DNA of 64,000 nucleotides, from assembly GCF_026659735.1 (NCBI RefSeq), contig NZ_JANSKK010000017.1:96353-160352 (forward strand). The letters are read 5' to 3'. The translations under genes and the position numbers were made by a program. The DNA comes from Staphylococcus pettenkoferi (GTDB taxonomy: Bacteria > Bacillota > Bacilli > Staphylococcales > Staphylococcaceae). This document shows, piece after piece, positions 7,651-15,643 of this stretch. The notes under the pieces are model-generated. The model was not told the DNA's origin. It was given only the letters and a program-made list of their open reading frames with translations, and did not search any database. Each line of letters starts with the position of its first letter. Position 1 is the first letter of the stretch.

Positions 7651-8778
7651 ACCCGACTGATTGCCGCCAAAGTTTTCATCAGTCATGTCTGGTGTGTTAG
7701 TAAGCGTGTGAATGTCTTTAGCAATCCGTGTCTTATATGCTTCAACGCCACTTACATCATATTGTTTATAGATGTATTGAGCGTCTACATTACCTTCAGT
7801 GACTTTGTCGTCCACTGTTGCATATTCAGGAGGTGCTAAATGGAATACGTTTGCTTCTTTTTGTAAAGTTGCTACCTCTTCGTTTAAATCAACGTTACCT
7901 TTAATTAACAACATTGCATCGTTTAAATCACTCATATAGTTAGCTGTATCTGATTGCGCTTCATCATATAAGTCAATAAGGGGAATAACCTTCTCAAAGT
8001 CTCCTCTACGTTTTTCATTGTTACTGAACTCTGTAATAGTAACTCTACCGAATGAATGCGCCTCTGGTGGTTTTCGTTCAGACAACTCTAAGTTAGTTAC
8101 GCTGTTTGCCTCGTAGAAATATGTTGCTTGATCTGTAATAACATCAACATAGTAAATGTTACTTTCAACTTCCGTTAACTCTACGCTATCTTCTGTTGCT
8201 ACCTTCCAGTATCTAATAGCCATCAAACTATTCTTCTCTACGCTTGTGTCGTATATAACGAAAGTATTGCGTGGATCTGATTTGTAAAATCTAACCTCAT
8301 CTTCTTGGTTACGTATAATGTATTCATACGCTCTACCAAAGATAGACAAGTCTAAACCTAAAGAGCGATTGTGACTATCTACATCGTTAAGACTGTGTAA
8401 CTCATTTAATTTACTTTGTGTCATTTCTTTATCTGATTGCACTTGTATTGCATGTCCGAAACAATAGCCATTAATAAAGTCAGTGATATATGAAGCAAAA
8501 TCGTGTGCCGCTCTATTGTCTGCTAAGTGTTTCTCTCTCCGACGTTTGTTACGCATGATATTGAAATTTAAACCTTGATAGTAATCATCTAACATTTGTA
8601 GCCTTGGAACTTGCGCCTCTAAATGATGACGAATGAAGTCACTGATATCGTTAGGATTATCTAACAAGTCTTGTGTAGTTCCATCATATTTGTAAGTTTC
8701 AACTGCGTCACGTCTGTATATCTCATTACGCATTTGACGACGCTCAAGATCTCTTTCAAAGTTGTTAACGTGTGCCAT
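7651..8778 (-). CDS. Portal protein, exon 1 (N-terminal part; SPP1 gp6-like)
   Basis: 376 codons starting MAHVNNFERDLERRQMRNEI. Portal family features include PRLQMLDDYYQGLNFNIM (about residues 58-75), the crown/wing region and, near the exon end, LTNTPDMTDENFGGNQSG. Without splicing, translation would run only ten more codons (KTLPLKLVIA) and give a truncated portal. The portal dodecamer forms the DNA entry and exit vertex and binds terminase. The ribosome site AAGGAGG lies just upstream. Confidence 0.93.
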
Positions 8779-8789
8779 GTGTTACCTCC

Positions 8790-10070
8790 TTATAAACCCA
8801 TAGCTTTAATGGTGTTTATAGATTTTTTAAGTGGCGCTTTCTTTTTAGGTTTCTGTTTATAAAATTTAGAGCAACTATAGCGTAGTGAATCGATGCAGTG
8901 ATTGTAAGTATCTACTGGTTCATTCATATATTCATCAGTGTTTTTATCTTTCTTCCACGTGTAATTATCGAACTCCTCAATAGTTTTGAAACAACGCTCG
9001 TCAATCACTATATCGAATTGCATAAGAAATTGTAGCCCCTGCATGATAGAACCTTTACCTTTTTGTGCAGGTTTAATACGTTCTATACCCAGTTTACGCA
9101 TTTCTGCTATACTTTTTTGTTCTGCGCTATCTGCAAAGATTTCTTCTTTGGAATATCCTAAACGTTTGATAACTTCTGCTATCTCATCGTTTAACATACC
9201 CGTCTTGACATATTCTTCAATAATGTACAACTTCTTATTCTTAGCGTCTATCTTACAGTGTATAAATGCGCTCGGATCATTCACGTACCCGTAATCAAGA
9301 CCGAAATATGAGGGGAATTGTCTTAACTCTTGTTTGTTGAGTAATCTCTTTTCATATTTAGGGAACACTAGCTTATCTAAAGTAGCGAACTCACCTAAAG
9401 CGTAAATCTTATAATATGCAGGGTTACGATTTGCCAATAACTCTAAATTCTCTCGAGTAGTTTCATCTAAAAACTTATTATCTTTGTAACTAGACTGTCT
9501 GACAATCACATTTTTCATCTTTTGTCCATGTTCAAAGAAATACTTATAAACCCAGTTCAATTTAGATACCGGGTTAAACATCAGGAATATTTGTTTATTC
9601 ATATGTTTTTTCTCCCTTAAACGTAATGTTAACTGTGTGTAATCATTTAGTGTGAACTCAGAAGCTTCTTCCATAACAATATCTGAAATACCTTTAATAG
9701 ACTTAATCTTCTCTGGGTTATCTAAACCTTTGAACAAAAAAACTGCGCCGTTAGGTAACTCGACTTTGTTATCAGTCTTATTCCAACGACACAGATCCCA
9801 TATACCGTAATCAATTAAACAACTCTTAACATCTTCAAATAAACTATCTTTTATTGTTGACTGAACTTTCCTAAGCCAAAGAATACGTCTAGGATATTTC
9901 CACTTATTCAACGCTTTTAATACTACCTTTTGGATCACCCCATGAGATTTACCACTAGATCCTCCACCATAGTGAACTTCTGTAAAATAATCATAATTGA
10001 ACAATACATCGTAAATATTTTTGTTGAATACTTTTTCAGGGTGATTAAAGTTAAGTTTAAGACTCGTCAT
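8790..10070 (-). CDS. terL: Terminase large subunit (PBSX/SPP1 type)
   Basis: A roughly 426-residue packaging motor and nuclease. The ATPase P-loop GGGSSGKSHG is near residue 40 and the Walker B-like DIVMEEASEF near residue 135. The C-terminal nuclease begins at FGLDYGYVNDPSA (about residues 255-267) and has a further acidic motif, IFADSAEQKS. The ATG at 10070 is preferred; a GTG nine bases upstream is also in frame. The start overlaps the end of the small subunit gene. Confidence 0.93.
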   Translation of the reverse strand: MTSLKLNFNHPEKVFNKNIYDVLFNYDYFTEVHYGGGSSGKSHGVIQKVVLKALNKWKYPRRILWLRKVQSTIKDSLFEDVKSCLIDYGIWDLCRWNKTDNKVELPNGAVFLFKGLDNPEKIKSIKGISDIVMEEASEFTLNDYTQLTLRLREKKHMNKQIFLMFNPVSKLNWVYKYFFEHGQKMKNVIVRQSSYKDNKFLDETTRENLELLANRNPAYYKIYALGEFATLDKLVFPKYEKRLLNKQELRQFPSYFGLDYGYVNDPSAFIHCKIDAKNKKLYIIEEYVKTGMLNDEIAEVIKRLGYSKEEIFADSAEQKSIAEMRKLGIERIKPAQKGKGSIMQGLQFLMQFDIVIDERCFKTIEEFDNYTWKKDKNTDEYMNEPVDTYNHCIDSLRYSCSKFYKQKPKKKAPLKKSINTIKAMGL

Positions 10071-10485
10071 TGTAATCACCTACATTAATTTCAATATTGC
10101 GTTGAGTGATTTCTTGTTCAACTTTATCTCTGTATTTATTAGGCAATCTATTTTTAAGCGCAAATATAAGCGACGTAGGGTTAGCGTGTTCGTACTTTTT
10201 AACTTTGACAACCTTACCCGCATTAGTTACTGTTTCTTCTTCGTAGTAGTAGCCTGTAGCTCTCTTATGCAATGCGTTTTCTAATTCATAATCAGAAACC
10301 TCTTTCCCCTTTTTTATGGCCTCCATAAATTCCTTTTTTTCATCTTTCCACTTCATCAGCGTTTTTATATTAACACCAAAATTACGTGCTATTTGCTCAT
10401 CTGTGAGTCCGTCACGTTTCCACCCTTCAACTAAAGGTAACTTACTTTTAACATCCAATTTTTCATATAACGTTTTCCTTGCCAT
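10057..10485 (-). CDS. terS: Terminase small subunit
   Basis: A 142-residue protein starting MARKTLYEKLDVKSKLPLVE. A helix-turn-helix spans about residues 21-46 (DGLTDEQIARNFGVNIKTLM) and a coiled central region follows. It recognises the phage packaging site. The start at 10485 is chosen over an upstream in-frame codon because the family usually begins at MARKT and a GTGGTGA ribosome site is in place. It is the first gene of the late operon. Confidence 0.88.
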   Translation of the reverse strand: MARKTLYEKLDVKSKLPLVEGWKRDGLTDEQIARNFGVNIKTLMKWKDEKKEFMEAIKKGKEVSDYELENALHKRATGYYYEEETVTNAGKVVKVKKYEHANPTSLIFALKNRLPNKYRDKVEQEITQRNIEINVGDYNDES

Positions 10486-10523
10486 CTCATATATCACCAC
10501 TCTCACGGTATTCCCTTTCACAT

Positions 10524-10563
10524 AATAAAAAAAGAGGTCTAACCAAATCATTGGCTAGCCTCT
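10524..10563 (-). terminator. Strong hairpin terminator in the late-operon leader
   Basis: On the minus strand AGAGGCTAGCCAA pairs with TTGGTTAGACCTCT (13 pairs, one bulge) around a short loop, followed by TTTTTTTATT. It lies between the putative late promoter (10632-10660) and terS, so late transcripts must pass it. It could equally end early-operon transcription that reads through the late activator gene. Confidence 0.75.
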
Positions 10564-10625
10564 AAGTAATTGCTTATATAATGTGCGCAAGCAATCAGAA
10601 CGCGCTAAGTAATTACATACTTCGC
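10564..10625 (-). promoter_or_regulatory. Structured leader RNA before terS
   Basis: Between the putative late start site and the terminator the RNA contains ATTGCTT / AAGCAAT (7 bp), GCGC repeats able to pair, and the 10-base sequence AATTACTTAG twice. This arrangement could hold an antiterminator, or it could be a packaging (cos/pac) region, since repeats next to terS are common in both. Confidence 0.45.
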
Positions 10626-10631
10626 ACTGCC

Positions 10632-10705
10632 ATTATATTAAAAATTCTGTCCACTCTAAAATAGTGTCATTTTCGTCATTTTTGTCATTTATGTCATTTT
10701 CGTCA
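10632..10705 (-). promoter_or_regulatory. Putative late promoter with five TGAC activator boxes
   Basis: A -10 TATAAT lies at 10632-10637 with a weak -35 TTTAGA 17 bases upstream (10655-10660). Directly upstream, TGAC (read on the minus strand) recurs five times at exactly 9-bp intervals; the plus-strand GTCA starts are 10666, 10675, 10684, 10693 and 10702. A weak -35 with tandem sites just upstream is the layout expected of an activator-dependent late promoter. The activator is probably the protein encoded at 10703-11104. Confidence 0.65.
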
Positions 10706-11104
10706 CTGTAATAAATATATTTTTTCTGCTAAGTCATCTTTACGTGCCAAAAAGTTAGTTCTATTTAACCGAGAGTTTGGCATGTCTTTTATTATTTCAT
10801 CTCTGCGTCTACCCTTTTTTAAGTGACTTAAGAATATAAAGTCAACATGTCCTAACTTCTGTTGGGATTGATTGATAAATTCTACTTCCGCTAACATCTG
10901 AGCATGACGTTTACTCATTCTTTCACGACGTATAACAGTGTCCTCAACCTTACTCCCATTCTTCCCTTGTGGTTTAGGTAGCGTAGCTTGTATACCATAC
11001 TGTGCAATTGAGCTACTATCACAATCTGGTATTACAGTAATTAAGTATTTGCATGTCATTTGGTAGTTATCAATCATGTTTAATATTGCTTCTTTTGAAT
11101 ACAA
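10703..11104 (-). CDS. Late-gene transcription activator (DUF722/RinA-like)
   Basis: A 133-residue protein starting at a TTG with the ribosome site ATGGAGG. The family-like core is MIDNYQMTCKYLITVIPDCD near residues 11-30, then SSIAQYGIQATLPKPQG. The C-terminal half looks like a sigma-type helix-turn-helix (HLKKGRRRDEIIKDMPNSRL). It is the last early gene, directly before terS, the place of rinA-type activators in staphylococcal phages. The five TGAC repeats just downstream are its likely binding sites. Confidence 0.78.
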   Translation of the reverse strand: MYSKEAILNMIDNYQMTCKYLITVIPDCDSSSIAQYGIQATLPKPQGKNGSKVEDTVIRRERMSKRHAQMLAEVEFINQSQQKLGHVDFIFLSHLKKGRRRDEIIKDMPNSRLNRTNFLARKDDLAEKIYLLQ

Positions 11105-11181
11105 TCGAGTTCCTCCATTTTACTTTTAATTATTATCCAAACGAGATAAGCAATAGGTATCAATACTATCCAACCTGTCAT
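11080..11181 (-). CDS. 33-residue membrane peptide
   Basis: A short frame, MTGWIVLIPIAYLVWIIIKS followed by a charged tail, overlaps the stop of the preceding small gene (ATGA) and has GGAG upstream. It is predicted to be a single transmembrane helix. Its end overlaps the start of the late activator gene. Function unknown; conserved order in staphylococcal phages makes a real gene plausible. Confidence 0.5.
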   Translation of the reverse strand: MTGWIVLIPIAYLVWIIIKSKMEELDCIQKKQY

Positions 11182-11348
11182 CGTCTTACTCCGTTAATAT
11201 CATATTGGTCACTCTTGTTCGCAAAATCATCTGGCGCCTTATCCACTTCATCATTCGCACTCAACTTGTAATACAACTCTCTGCCCAACCACTTACCTAG
11301 TTCATACACCGCGATAGTAAACCAAATCTTTAATATTCGTTTAATCAA
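11178..11348 (-). CDS. Small phage protein with TTG start
   Basis: A 56-residue protein, IKRILKIWFTIAVYELGKWL after the start, then ANDEVDKAPDDFANKSDQYD. Small proteins with the same layout (hydrophobic N-terminus with YELGK, then AND..E.P.DFA.LSD) lie between dUTPase and the late regulator in S. aureus phages. The ribosome site AAGGAG is seven bases upstream of the TTG. Function unknown. Confidence 0.65.
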   Translation of the reverse strand: MIKRILKIWFTIAVYELGKWLGRELYYKLSANDEVDKAPDDFANKSDQYDINGVRR

Positions 11349-11353
11349 CCTGC

Positions 11354-11437
11354 TCACTCCTTACCTAATATTCTTTTAATCTCTGCTACTATATCTTTAT
11401 TCTCCTGTGCTTCCGTATGCTCCTCTGTTACTTTCAT
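11354..11437 (-). CDS. 27-residue peptide overlapping the dUTPase gene end
   Basis: A short frame, MKVTEEHTEAQENKDIVAEI then KRILGKE, begins inside the dUTPase 3' end in another frame, with GGAG eight bases upstream. It ends next to the following small gene. Its translation is plausible from the ribosome site and compact packing, but so short an ORF needs experimental proof. Confidence 0.4.
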   Translation of the reverse strand: MKVTEEHTEAQENKDIVAEIKRILGKE

Positions 11438-11822
11438 TTTCAAACTCCTTAACTTCTTTGGGTGTAGGATATACAACTGGTGCTACAACTAACTGTGCTA
11501 GTCTTTCACCTTTTTCTACTGTGATGTCTTCATCGCCTATATTGTCTGTGATGATACCTATTTCTTTATGATACGTTTTATCTATAGTTCCTAATGCTAC
11601 ACGTAACTTCGTTTTAAGTGATTTGCCCGATCTAGGCCTTACTTGCGCCTCATACCCATAAGGCAGATTAATTGCTATATCTGTTTTAACTATTGTTGTT
11701 GTATGCGCCGGGATTGTGATTGTTTCAGATACATATAAATCCAAGCCAGAATCAAATTCGTTAGCTCGTGTTGGCATTGTTGCGTTCTCTGATAAGAATT
11801 TAATTTCTAATGTGTTAGTCAT
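11397..11822 (-). CDS. dut: dUTP diphosphatase (trimeric)
   Basis: A 141-residue protein with all five motifs of trimeric dUTPases: EFDSGLDLY (motif I), RPRSG (II), GTIDKTYHKEIG (III), KGERLAQLV (IV) and RGAYGSTG (V). It hydrolyses dUTP to dUMP and pyrophosphate, keeping uracil out of phage DNA. In S. aureus phages such dUTPases also act as inducers that release pathogenicity-island Stl repressors; whether this one does is unknown. Confidence 0.95.
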   Translation of the reverse strand: MTNTLEIKFLSENATMPTRANEFDSGLDLYVSETITIPAHTTTIVKTDIAINLPYGYEAQVRPRSGKSLKTKLRVALGTIDKTYHKEIGIITDNIGDEDITVEKGERLAQLVVAPVVYPTPKEVKEFENESNRGAYGSTGE

Positions 11823-12066
11823 TTACATCGTCCTCCAAATCGTCTATAAAATGTACTAAGCTGATATACCGCCACTCAGACGGATTAGCCTCAGCTTTAA
11901 ATTTGATATGTTCTGCTAAAACTTGATACATTTGCTTATACTTTCTAAGTTCTTTAATATCCTTGATTAAACTGTCACGCTCTTCTTTAAATTGATCACG
12001 TTGCTTTTTGACTTTCTTTAGTCTTGCATTCATGACACTAACGTGAAATTGAGTTTCAGAATTCAT
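11815..12066 (-). CDS. Coiled-coil early phage protein of unknown function
   Basis: An 83-residue protein with a strongly helical, charged region (LKKVKKQRDQFKEERDSLIK, about residues 16-35). It overlaps the dUTPase gene start by eight bases and the preceding deoxyribosyltransferase gene by eleven. I do not recognise a domain. Confidence 0.7.
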   Translation of the reverse strand: MNSETQFHVSVMNARLKKVKKQRDQFKEERDSLIKDIKELRKYKQMYQVLAEHIKFKAEANPSEWRYISLVHFIDDLEDDVND

Positions 12067-12532
12067 TGTTTATCAACTCCTGGCAAATTTCTTCAAAGGC
12101 CTGTATGCCACGTCCTTCTGTCAATTCAAGAATCACACCATACACATACTGATTTATCGAGAACTCTGTTCGGTCTTGCTCGTTCGATATATGCCCAGTA
12201 CCTTGTCGCACATCAGTGCATTGTACGTAAATACTTTTAGACTGATGGCGTTGTAAATGTTGAGCGTAACCTAACTCACAAATCGTACCTTGTGAATGTG
12301 TTAGGTAATCAAAAATGATTATGTCGCTTTCTTCCATTCCTTGCGTGTCATTCTTAACTATACGTTCTGCTAATCCTGTTTGATTTGCATTCTGTTTATC
12401 ATTAATATCCTTGTCATCTTGAGGTGCGTAAACATCAAACCCTAAGCGCTCAAGCTCCTTTTTCTCCCATTCTCTTCTCATTTGTTGACCCAAAGAGAGC
12501 ATGTCGCCTCCTAAATAAATTCGCTTACTCAT
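12056..12532 (-). CDS. Nucleoside 2-deoxyribosyltransferase-like protein
   Basis: A 158-residue protein starting MSKRIYLGGDMLSLGQQMRR. It shows the family layout: beta-strand with a glycine/nucleotide-binding loop (YLGGD), an acidic pair in DIIIFDYL, and the catalytic-glutamate motif GTICELGYA (about residues 82-90). Enzymes of this family exchange or hydrolyse nucleobases on deoxyribose. In this replication and nucleotide module, next to a dUTPase, it probably tunes nucleotide pools, or handles modified nucleotides. Confidence 0.82.
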   Translation of the reverse strand: MSKRIYLGGDMLSLGQQMRREWEKKELERLGFDVYAPQDDKDINDKQNANQTGLAERIVKNDTQGMEESDIIIFDYLTHSQGTICELGYAQHLQRHQSKSIYVQCTDVRQGTGHISNEQDRTEFSINQYVYGVILELTEGRGIQAFEEICQELINNEF

Positions 12533-12561
12533 TATTTAACACCTCACTTAGTTGTTGCATA

Positions 12562-12981
12562 TCATTTGTTTGCATGGCGCTGACCCCACTTTCCGAACAT
12601 TTGATTAAATGTATTTTCAAACCAGTAATCATCACGTATTTTGTACGTTGTTACCATTTCGGCGGAAGAGACGTTACGGTGTTGAGTGATTCTTGCTAAA
12701 CGAGAGAGCTTATCTTTTCTATCTCGTTTAACGTCTAATGTCTTTTGTTTCTCCTTGTCTTCTTCAAATGCCTCTGGATTCTCTCTGTATTTAATTGATC
12801 GTTTGAGATTGCGAATCCCTTGTTTAAACGCTTGTTTAATCTCTTTATGATTCATACCTACATTTACAGCATCTTTATATACATCTCCAGGAATGTAGTA
12901 AGGCTTTGCGCCATCTGTTGTTAGATAGCACAACCGACCTTTACTGTCCTTTTTCTTTGGCAAATTAATTGTTTTTTCCAT
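12562..12981 (-). CDS. Conserved early phage protein of unknown function
   Basis: A 139-residue basic protein starting MEKTINLPKKKDSKGRLCYL. The start at 12981 has AGGAGTGAG upstream; an earlier in-frame codon lacks such a site. It contains a helical middle (IKQAFKQGIRNLKRSIKYRE) and a C-terminal WFENTFNQMFGKWG. No family recognised with confidence; a DNA-binding role would be a guess. Confidence 0.65.
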   Translation of the reverse strand: MEKTINLPKKKDSKGRLCYLTTDGAKPYYIPGDVYKDAVNVGMNHKEIKQAFKQGIRNLKRSIKYRENPEAFEEDKEKQKTLDVKRDRKDKLSRLARITQHRNVSSAEMVTTYKIRDDYWFENTFNQMFGKWGQRHANK

Positions 12982-12991
12982 GTTCTCACTC

Positions 12992-13207
12992 CTAATCAAT
13001 ATCTTTTATTTCAACGTCATCAATATCTAAAAACTCAAGGTCTTCGTACTCCATAAGTCTCGGTCTTTCCACAAACTTATAGAAGATACGATCTAACTCG
13101 TATTGAATTTCATCATCATAGTCATACGTTGATTTTGTAGTAACTGGCACATTGAGTTGTGCTTTGATATTCATTTGAACTTTTACATTCGTTTCTTTCC
13201 AATTCAT
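12992..13207 (-). CDS. Small acidic early phage protein
   Basis: A 71-residue protein with a beta-like N-terminus (MNWKETNVKVQMNIKAQLNV) and an acidic C-terminus (EYEDLEFLDIDDVEIKDID). It lies four bases after the rusA gene. Function unknown. Confidence 0.65.
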   Translation of the reverse strand: MNWKETNVKVQMNIKAQLNVPVTTKSTYDYDDEIQYELDRIFYKFVERPRLMEYEDLEFLDIDDVEIKDID

Positions 13208-13211
13208 ATCA

Positions 13212-13610
13212 TCACTCCATAACTTCTAGTTTTACAACAATGCGCGGATTTTCTGAAAATCGTTTAAAGCTTTTAATCTCTACAATTTGTCCATCGTCTT
13301 GCCACAAATGTTTATTCGCAGCATCTAATACCGTTTTCATCAAATTATCTATATCGGGCTTTTTACCTTTGTATCGCCCTATCATTTTGCTACGTTTCTT
13401 TTTTGACCACGATTTGAGTAATGGAAAGTAAAATTCCAATTCAAGTCGTATAGGTTTATCTATCATGAGCATTGGTAATTGCCACTGAATGTCTTTCTTG
13501 TGTTGTTCATAACTTTTAGGCATATAAGTTTGTACATACTTGCCCATGCGTCTGAATCTCGGACGTGGTGACGCTACAGGCTTATCAAGTTTAATTTCAA
13601 TCGTTTCCAT
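13212..13610 (-). CDS. rusA: RusA-family Holliday junction resolvase
   Basis: A 132-residue protein with the RusA signature KPDIDNLMKTVLDAANKHLW near residues 84-103, followed by QDDGQIVEI; these aspartates form the metal-dependent active site. The N-terminal segment KLDKPVASPRPRFRRM is typical. It resolves branched DNA produced by phage recombination before packaging, consistent with the DUF1071 annealing protein upstream. Confidence 0.92.
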   Translation of the reverse strand: METIEIKLDKPVASPRPRFRRMGKYVQTYMPKSYEQHKKDIQWQLPMLMIDKPIRLELEFYFPLLKSWSKKKRSKMIGRYKGKKPDIDNLMKTVLDAANKHLWQDDGQIVEIKSFKRFSENPRIVVKLEVME

Positions 13611-13618
13611 TCGCTCAC

Positions 13619-13849
13619 CTACATATCAAAAATAGTCGCTTGACTATTCAATTCTTCTTCAAGAAATAAGTTATGGTTTGCTTTGAATCTGTTAAACCCT
13701 TGCATTGTCATCATTTTGTTGTCTACATCCCAATAACGTTTACCTGCTAAGTTTTCAACATAGAAATCGCCGTCACTTAATTCTGTTACTCTGAACACGC
13801 GTTCACTTTCAGAAGTAAATAAATCATACCGCTTAGTTGTTTCCTGCAT
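13619..13849 (-). CDS. Small early phage protein
   Basis: A 76-residue protein, MQETTKRYDLFTSESERVFR at the start, with VENLAGKRYWDVDNKMMTMQ in the middle. The start at 13849 is preferred because GGAGG is correctly spaced; longer in-frame versions would overlap the upstream gene. It overlaps that gene by 17 bases. No known domain. Confidence 0.65.
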   Translation of the reverse strand: MQETTKRYDLFTSESERVFRVTELSDGDFYVENLAGKRYWDVDNKMMTMQGFNRFKANHNLFLEEELNSQATIFDM

Positions 13850-14042
13850 TTTTAAATGCCTCCATTTCGTTAAATATAAAGTCTTTGTGTTCATCGAAAT
13901 CATCAAATACTTGTAATCTATTTTCATCAAGCAATCGATTAATTGTTTTGCCCCAATCGATGATACGCATTTGAATGAGCGGTTCTCGCTCGTACTCTTT
14001 ATACATGCGTCTTAACGTTTCTTGTAATTCATTTATTTTCAT
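13833..14042 (-). CDS. Small helical early phage protein
   Basis: A 69-residue charged helical protein, MKINELQETLRRMYKEYERE at its N-terminus. Its start overlaps the end of the DnaB-like helicase gene, implying coupled translation. Function unknown; a helicase partner is possible from position only. Confidence 0.65.
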   Translation of the reverse strand: MKINELQETLRRMYKEYEREPLIQMRIIDWGKTINRLLDENRLQVFDDFDEHKDFIFNEMEAFKNAGNN

Positions 14043-15289
14043 CAGTAAAACCTCTGTGTCTTCTTGTAAAATTCTAAGTCAACCGTGCCAGTCTGGCCGT
14101 CTTTGTTCTTAGCTATAATAAACTCAATATCAGAACGGCCTGTGTCATCATCTTGTAGTGTTTTGTCATAGTAATCTTCACGGTATAAAAAGAAAATCAT
14201 ATTAGCGTCTTGCTCAATGCCTCCTGCTTCTCTCAAGTCGCTCATCATCGGACGTTTATCTTGTCTCGATTCTACCCCTCGACTTAGTTGAGAGAGAGCT
14301 ATAATGGTGCTCCTAGTCTCTTTAGCGATGACTTTTAAATCACGGCTAATCTTTTCAACTTCTAACCGTCTATCTTTCTGAGGTGTATCTGATGACATTA
14401 ACGTCAAATAATCAATAAATATTACATTAGGCTTGCCATTGGATTGCATCGCTACCTCTTGGATGTCACTAGGTGTTAACTGAGCTTGGTCTTCAATGCG
14501 TAAGTGATTGTGTTTTTTAATTACATCAATCGCTTGCATGACTTTATCAACTTCCTCTGGCTTCAGCCTACCACCTCGCTTAATCTTATGAAGAGGGATA
14601 TTCGTCATCATCGCCACAAGACGCTCAACAATATTACTCCCGTCTGTTTCCAAACTGAAAAAAGTCGCAGGGATTCCTGATCGCGCAATATTCCACATCA
14701 TCGTTAGTGCAAGTGATGTCTTGCCTAAGCTGGGTCTTGCACCTAAGACATTCAGCTGACCACTTTCAAACCCTATAATTTTGCTATCAATAGAATCGAT
14801 CCCTGTTTTGATAAACGTCTTGCACTTATCAGATAAGATATTGTCCATCACTTCCATCAAAAAATTATCGGTCGGATTGTCTTTTTGGATAGATAGCTCG
14901 TTTAATTCGTTGAGTTGTTCTGTTAGTAATTTAAGATTCTGTGGAGTAGGACTAGATTGATAATCTTTTGCGTCTGCTAATGCTTTTTTTAGTACATAGT
15001 TCTGTAAGATGTTCATTTGATCAGACATGAAAAACGTTTTATCTGCTTGTTTTGAATCATAGAGTTGACTAAGTCTTTGAGTTGATATAAATGATTTGTC
15101 TTTTCGACTTTTGAAATAAATTTGGTTCACATCAACTTTGCCTTGTTCAATAACATAGGTGATAAAATTCTTAATCCCTTCATTCTCAAACATATCTGGC
15201 TTGACTTTTAATTTACCTAGTAAATCTGGGTTTTGGAGCAGGCTAGAAACAATCGATTCTTCAGTGGATAAAACATCAATGTTATTCAT
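14042..15289 (-). CDS. Replicative DNA helicase (DnaB-like)
   Basis: A 415-residue hexameric helicase. The N-terminal helical domain (about residues 1-130, starting NNIDVLSTEESIVSSLLQNP) resembles DnaB. The RecA-like domain has P-loop GARPSLGKTSLA near residues 183-194, Walker B PNVIFIDYLTLM near residue 288, and motif LSQLSRGVESRQDKRPMMSD, followed by DLREAGGIEQDA. It unwinds DNA at the phage fork and is loaded by the adjacent G39P-like protein. Confidence 0.94.
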   Translation of the reverse strand: MNNIDVLSTEESIVSSLLQNPDLLGKLKVKPDMFENEGIKNFITYVIEQGKVDVNQIYFKSRKDKSFISTQRLSQLYDSKQADKTFFMSDQMNILQNYVLKKALADAKDYQSSPTPQNLKLLTEQLNELNELSIQKDNPTDNFLMEVMDNILSDKCKTFIKTGIDSIDSKIIGFESGQLNVLGARPSLGKTSLALTMMWNIARSGIPATFFSLETDGSNIVERLVAMMTNIPLHKIKRGGRLKPEEVDKVMQAIDVIKKHNHLRIEDQAQLTPSDIQEVAMQSNGKPNVIFIDYLTLMSSDTPQKDRRLEVEKISRDLKVIAKETRSTIIALSQLSRGVESRQDKRPMMSDLREAGGIEQDANMIFFLYREDYYDKTLQDDDTGRSDIEFIIAKNKDGQTGTVDLEFYKKTQRFY

Positions 15290-15638
15290 CTTCTTCAGCC
15301 CACTCTCTTTTGAGTTGTTCCCACCGTTCTTTTAATCTTCGGTGTTGAGTTGCGTATTCACTATCATGTTTCATCTTGTATGCATGTGTTTCTTCCTCAG
15401 GAGGCACTGTACTTTCCATTTCTGGTGGCTTATAATCAATGATTTGTGCAATCGTAGGTTTATAACGACTTTCTCTAATGTATTTCGTAGTTTTGCGTAA
15501 GGTTCTGTCGTAGTCGCCATAAGCAGTAAGTTGCTCAACCCATAGTCTTACTTTAAATTCATCTTTAATAAAATTCATATCGAAGGCAGCATCAATAAGA
15601 CTAATTATTGTCGCTGCTTCTTTATTAGTCATAGTCAT
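15282..15638 (-). CDS. Helicase loader/inhibitor (SPP1 G39P-like)
   Basis: A 118-residue protein whose N-terminal half (MTNKEAATIISLIDAAFDMN and following helices through about residue 67) matches the G39P family. These proteins bind the replicative helicase and deliver it to the initiator at the origin. The C-terminal half is charged and likely flexible (RRLKERWEQLKREWAEEDE). The end overlaps the helicase gene start. Confidence 0.85.
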   Translation of the reverse strand: MTMTNKEAATIISLIDAAFDMNFIKDEFKVRLWVEQLTAYGDYDRTLRKTTKYIRESRYKPTIAQIIDYKPPEMESTVPPEEETHAYKMKHDSEYATQHRRLKERWEQLKREWAEEDE

Positions 15639-15643
15639 TTGTG

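Noticed and set aside
11397..11822. dUTPase as evidence of a pathogenicity island in this window
   Set aside because: It belongs to the phage replication module. There is no Stl-type regulator or island integrase in the window.
12533..12593. 16-codon frame MQTNDMQQLSEVLNNE before the deoxyribosyltransferase gene
   Set aside because: It lies in the small gap and gene end with no good ribosome site; likely chance.
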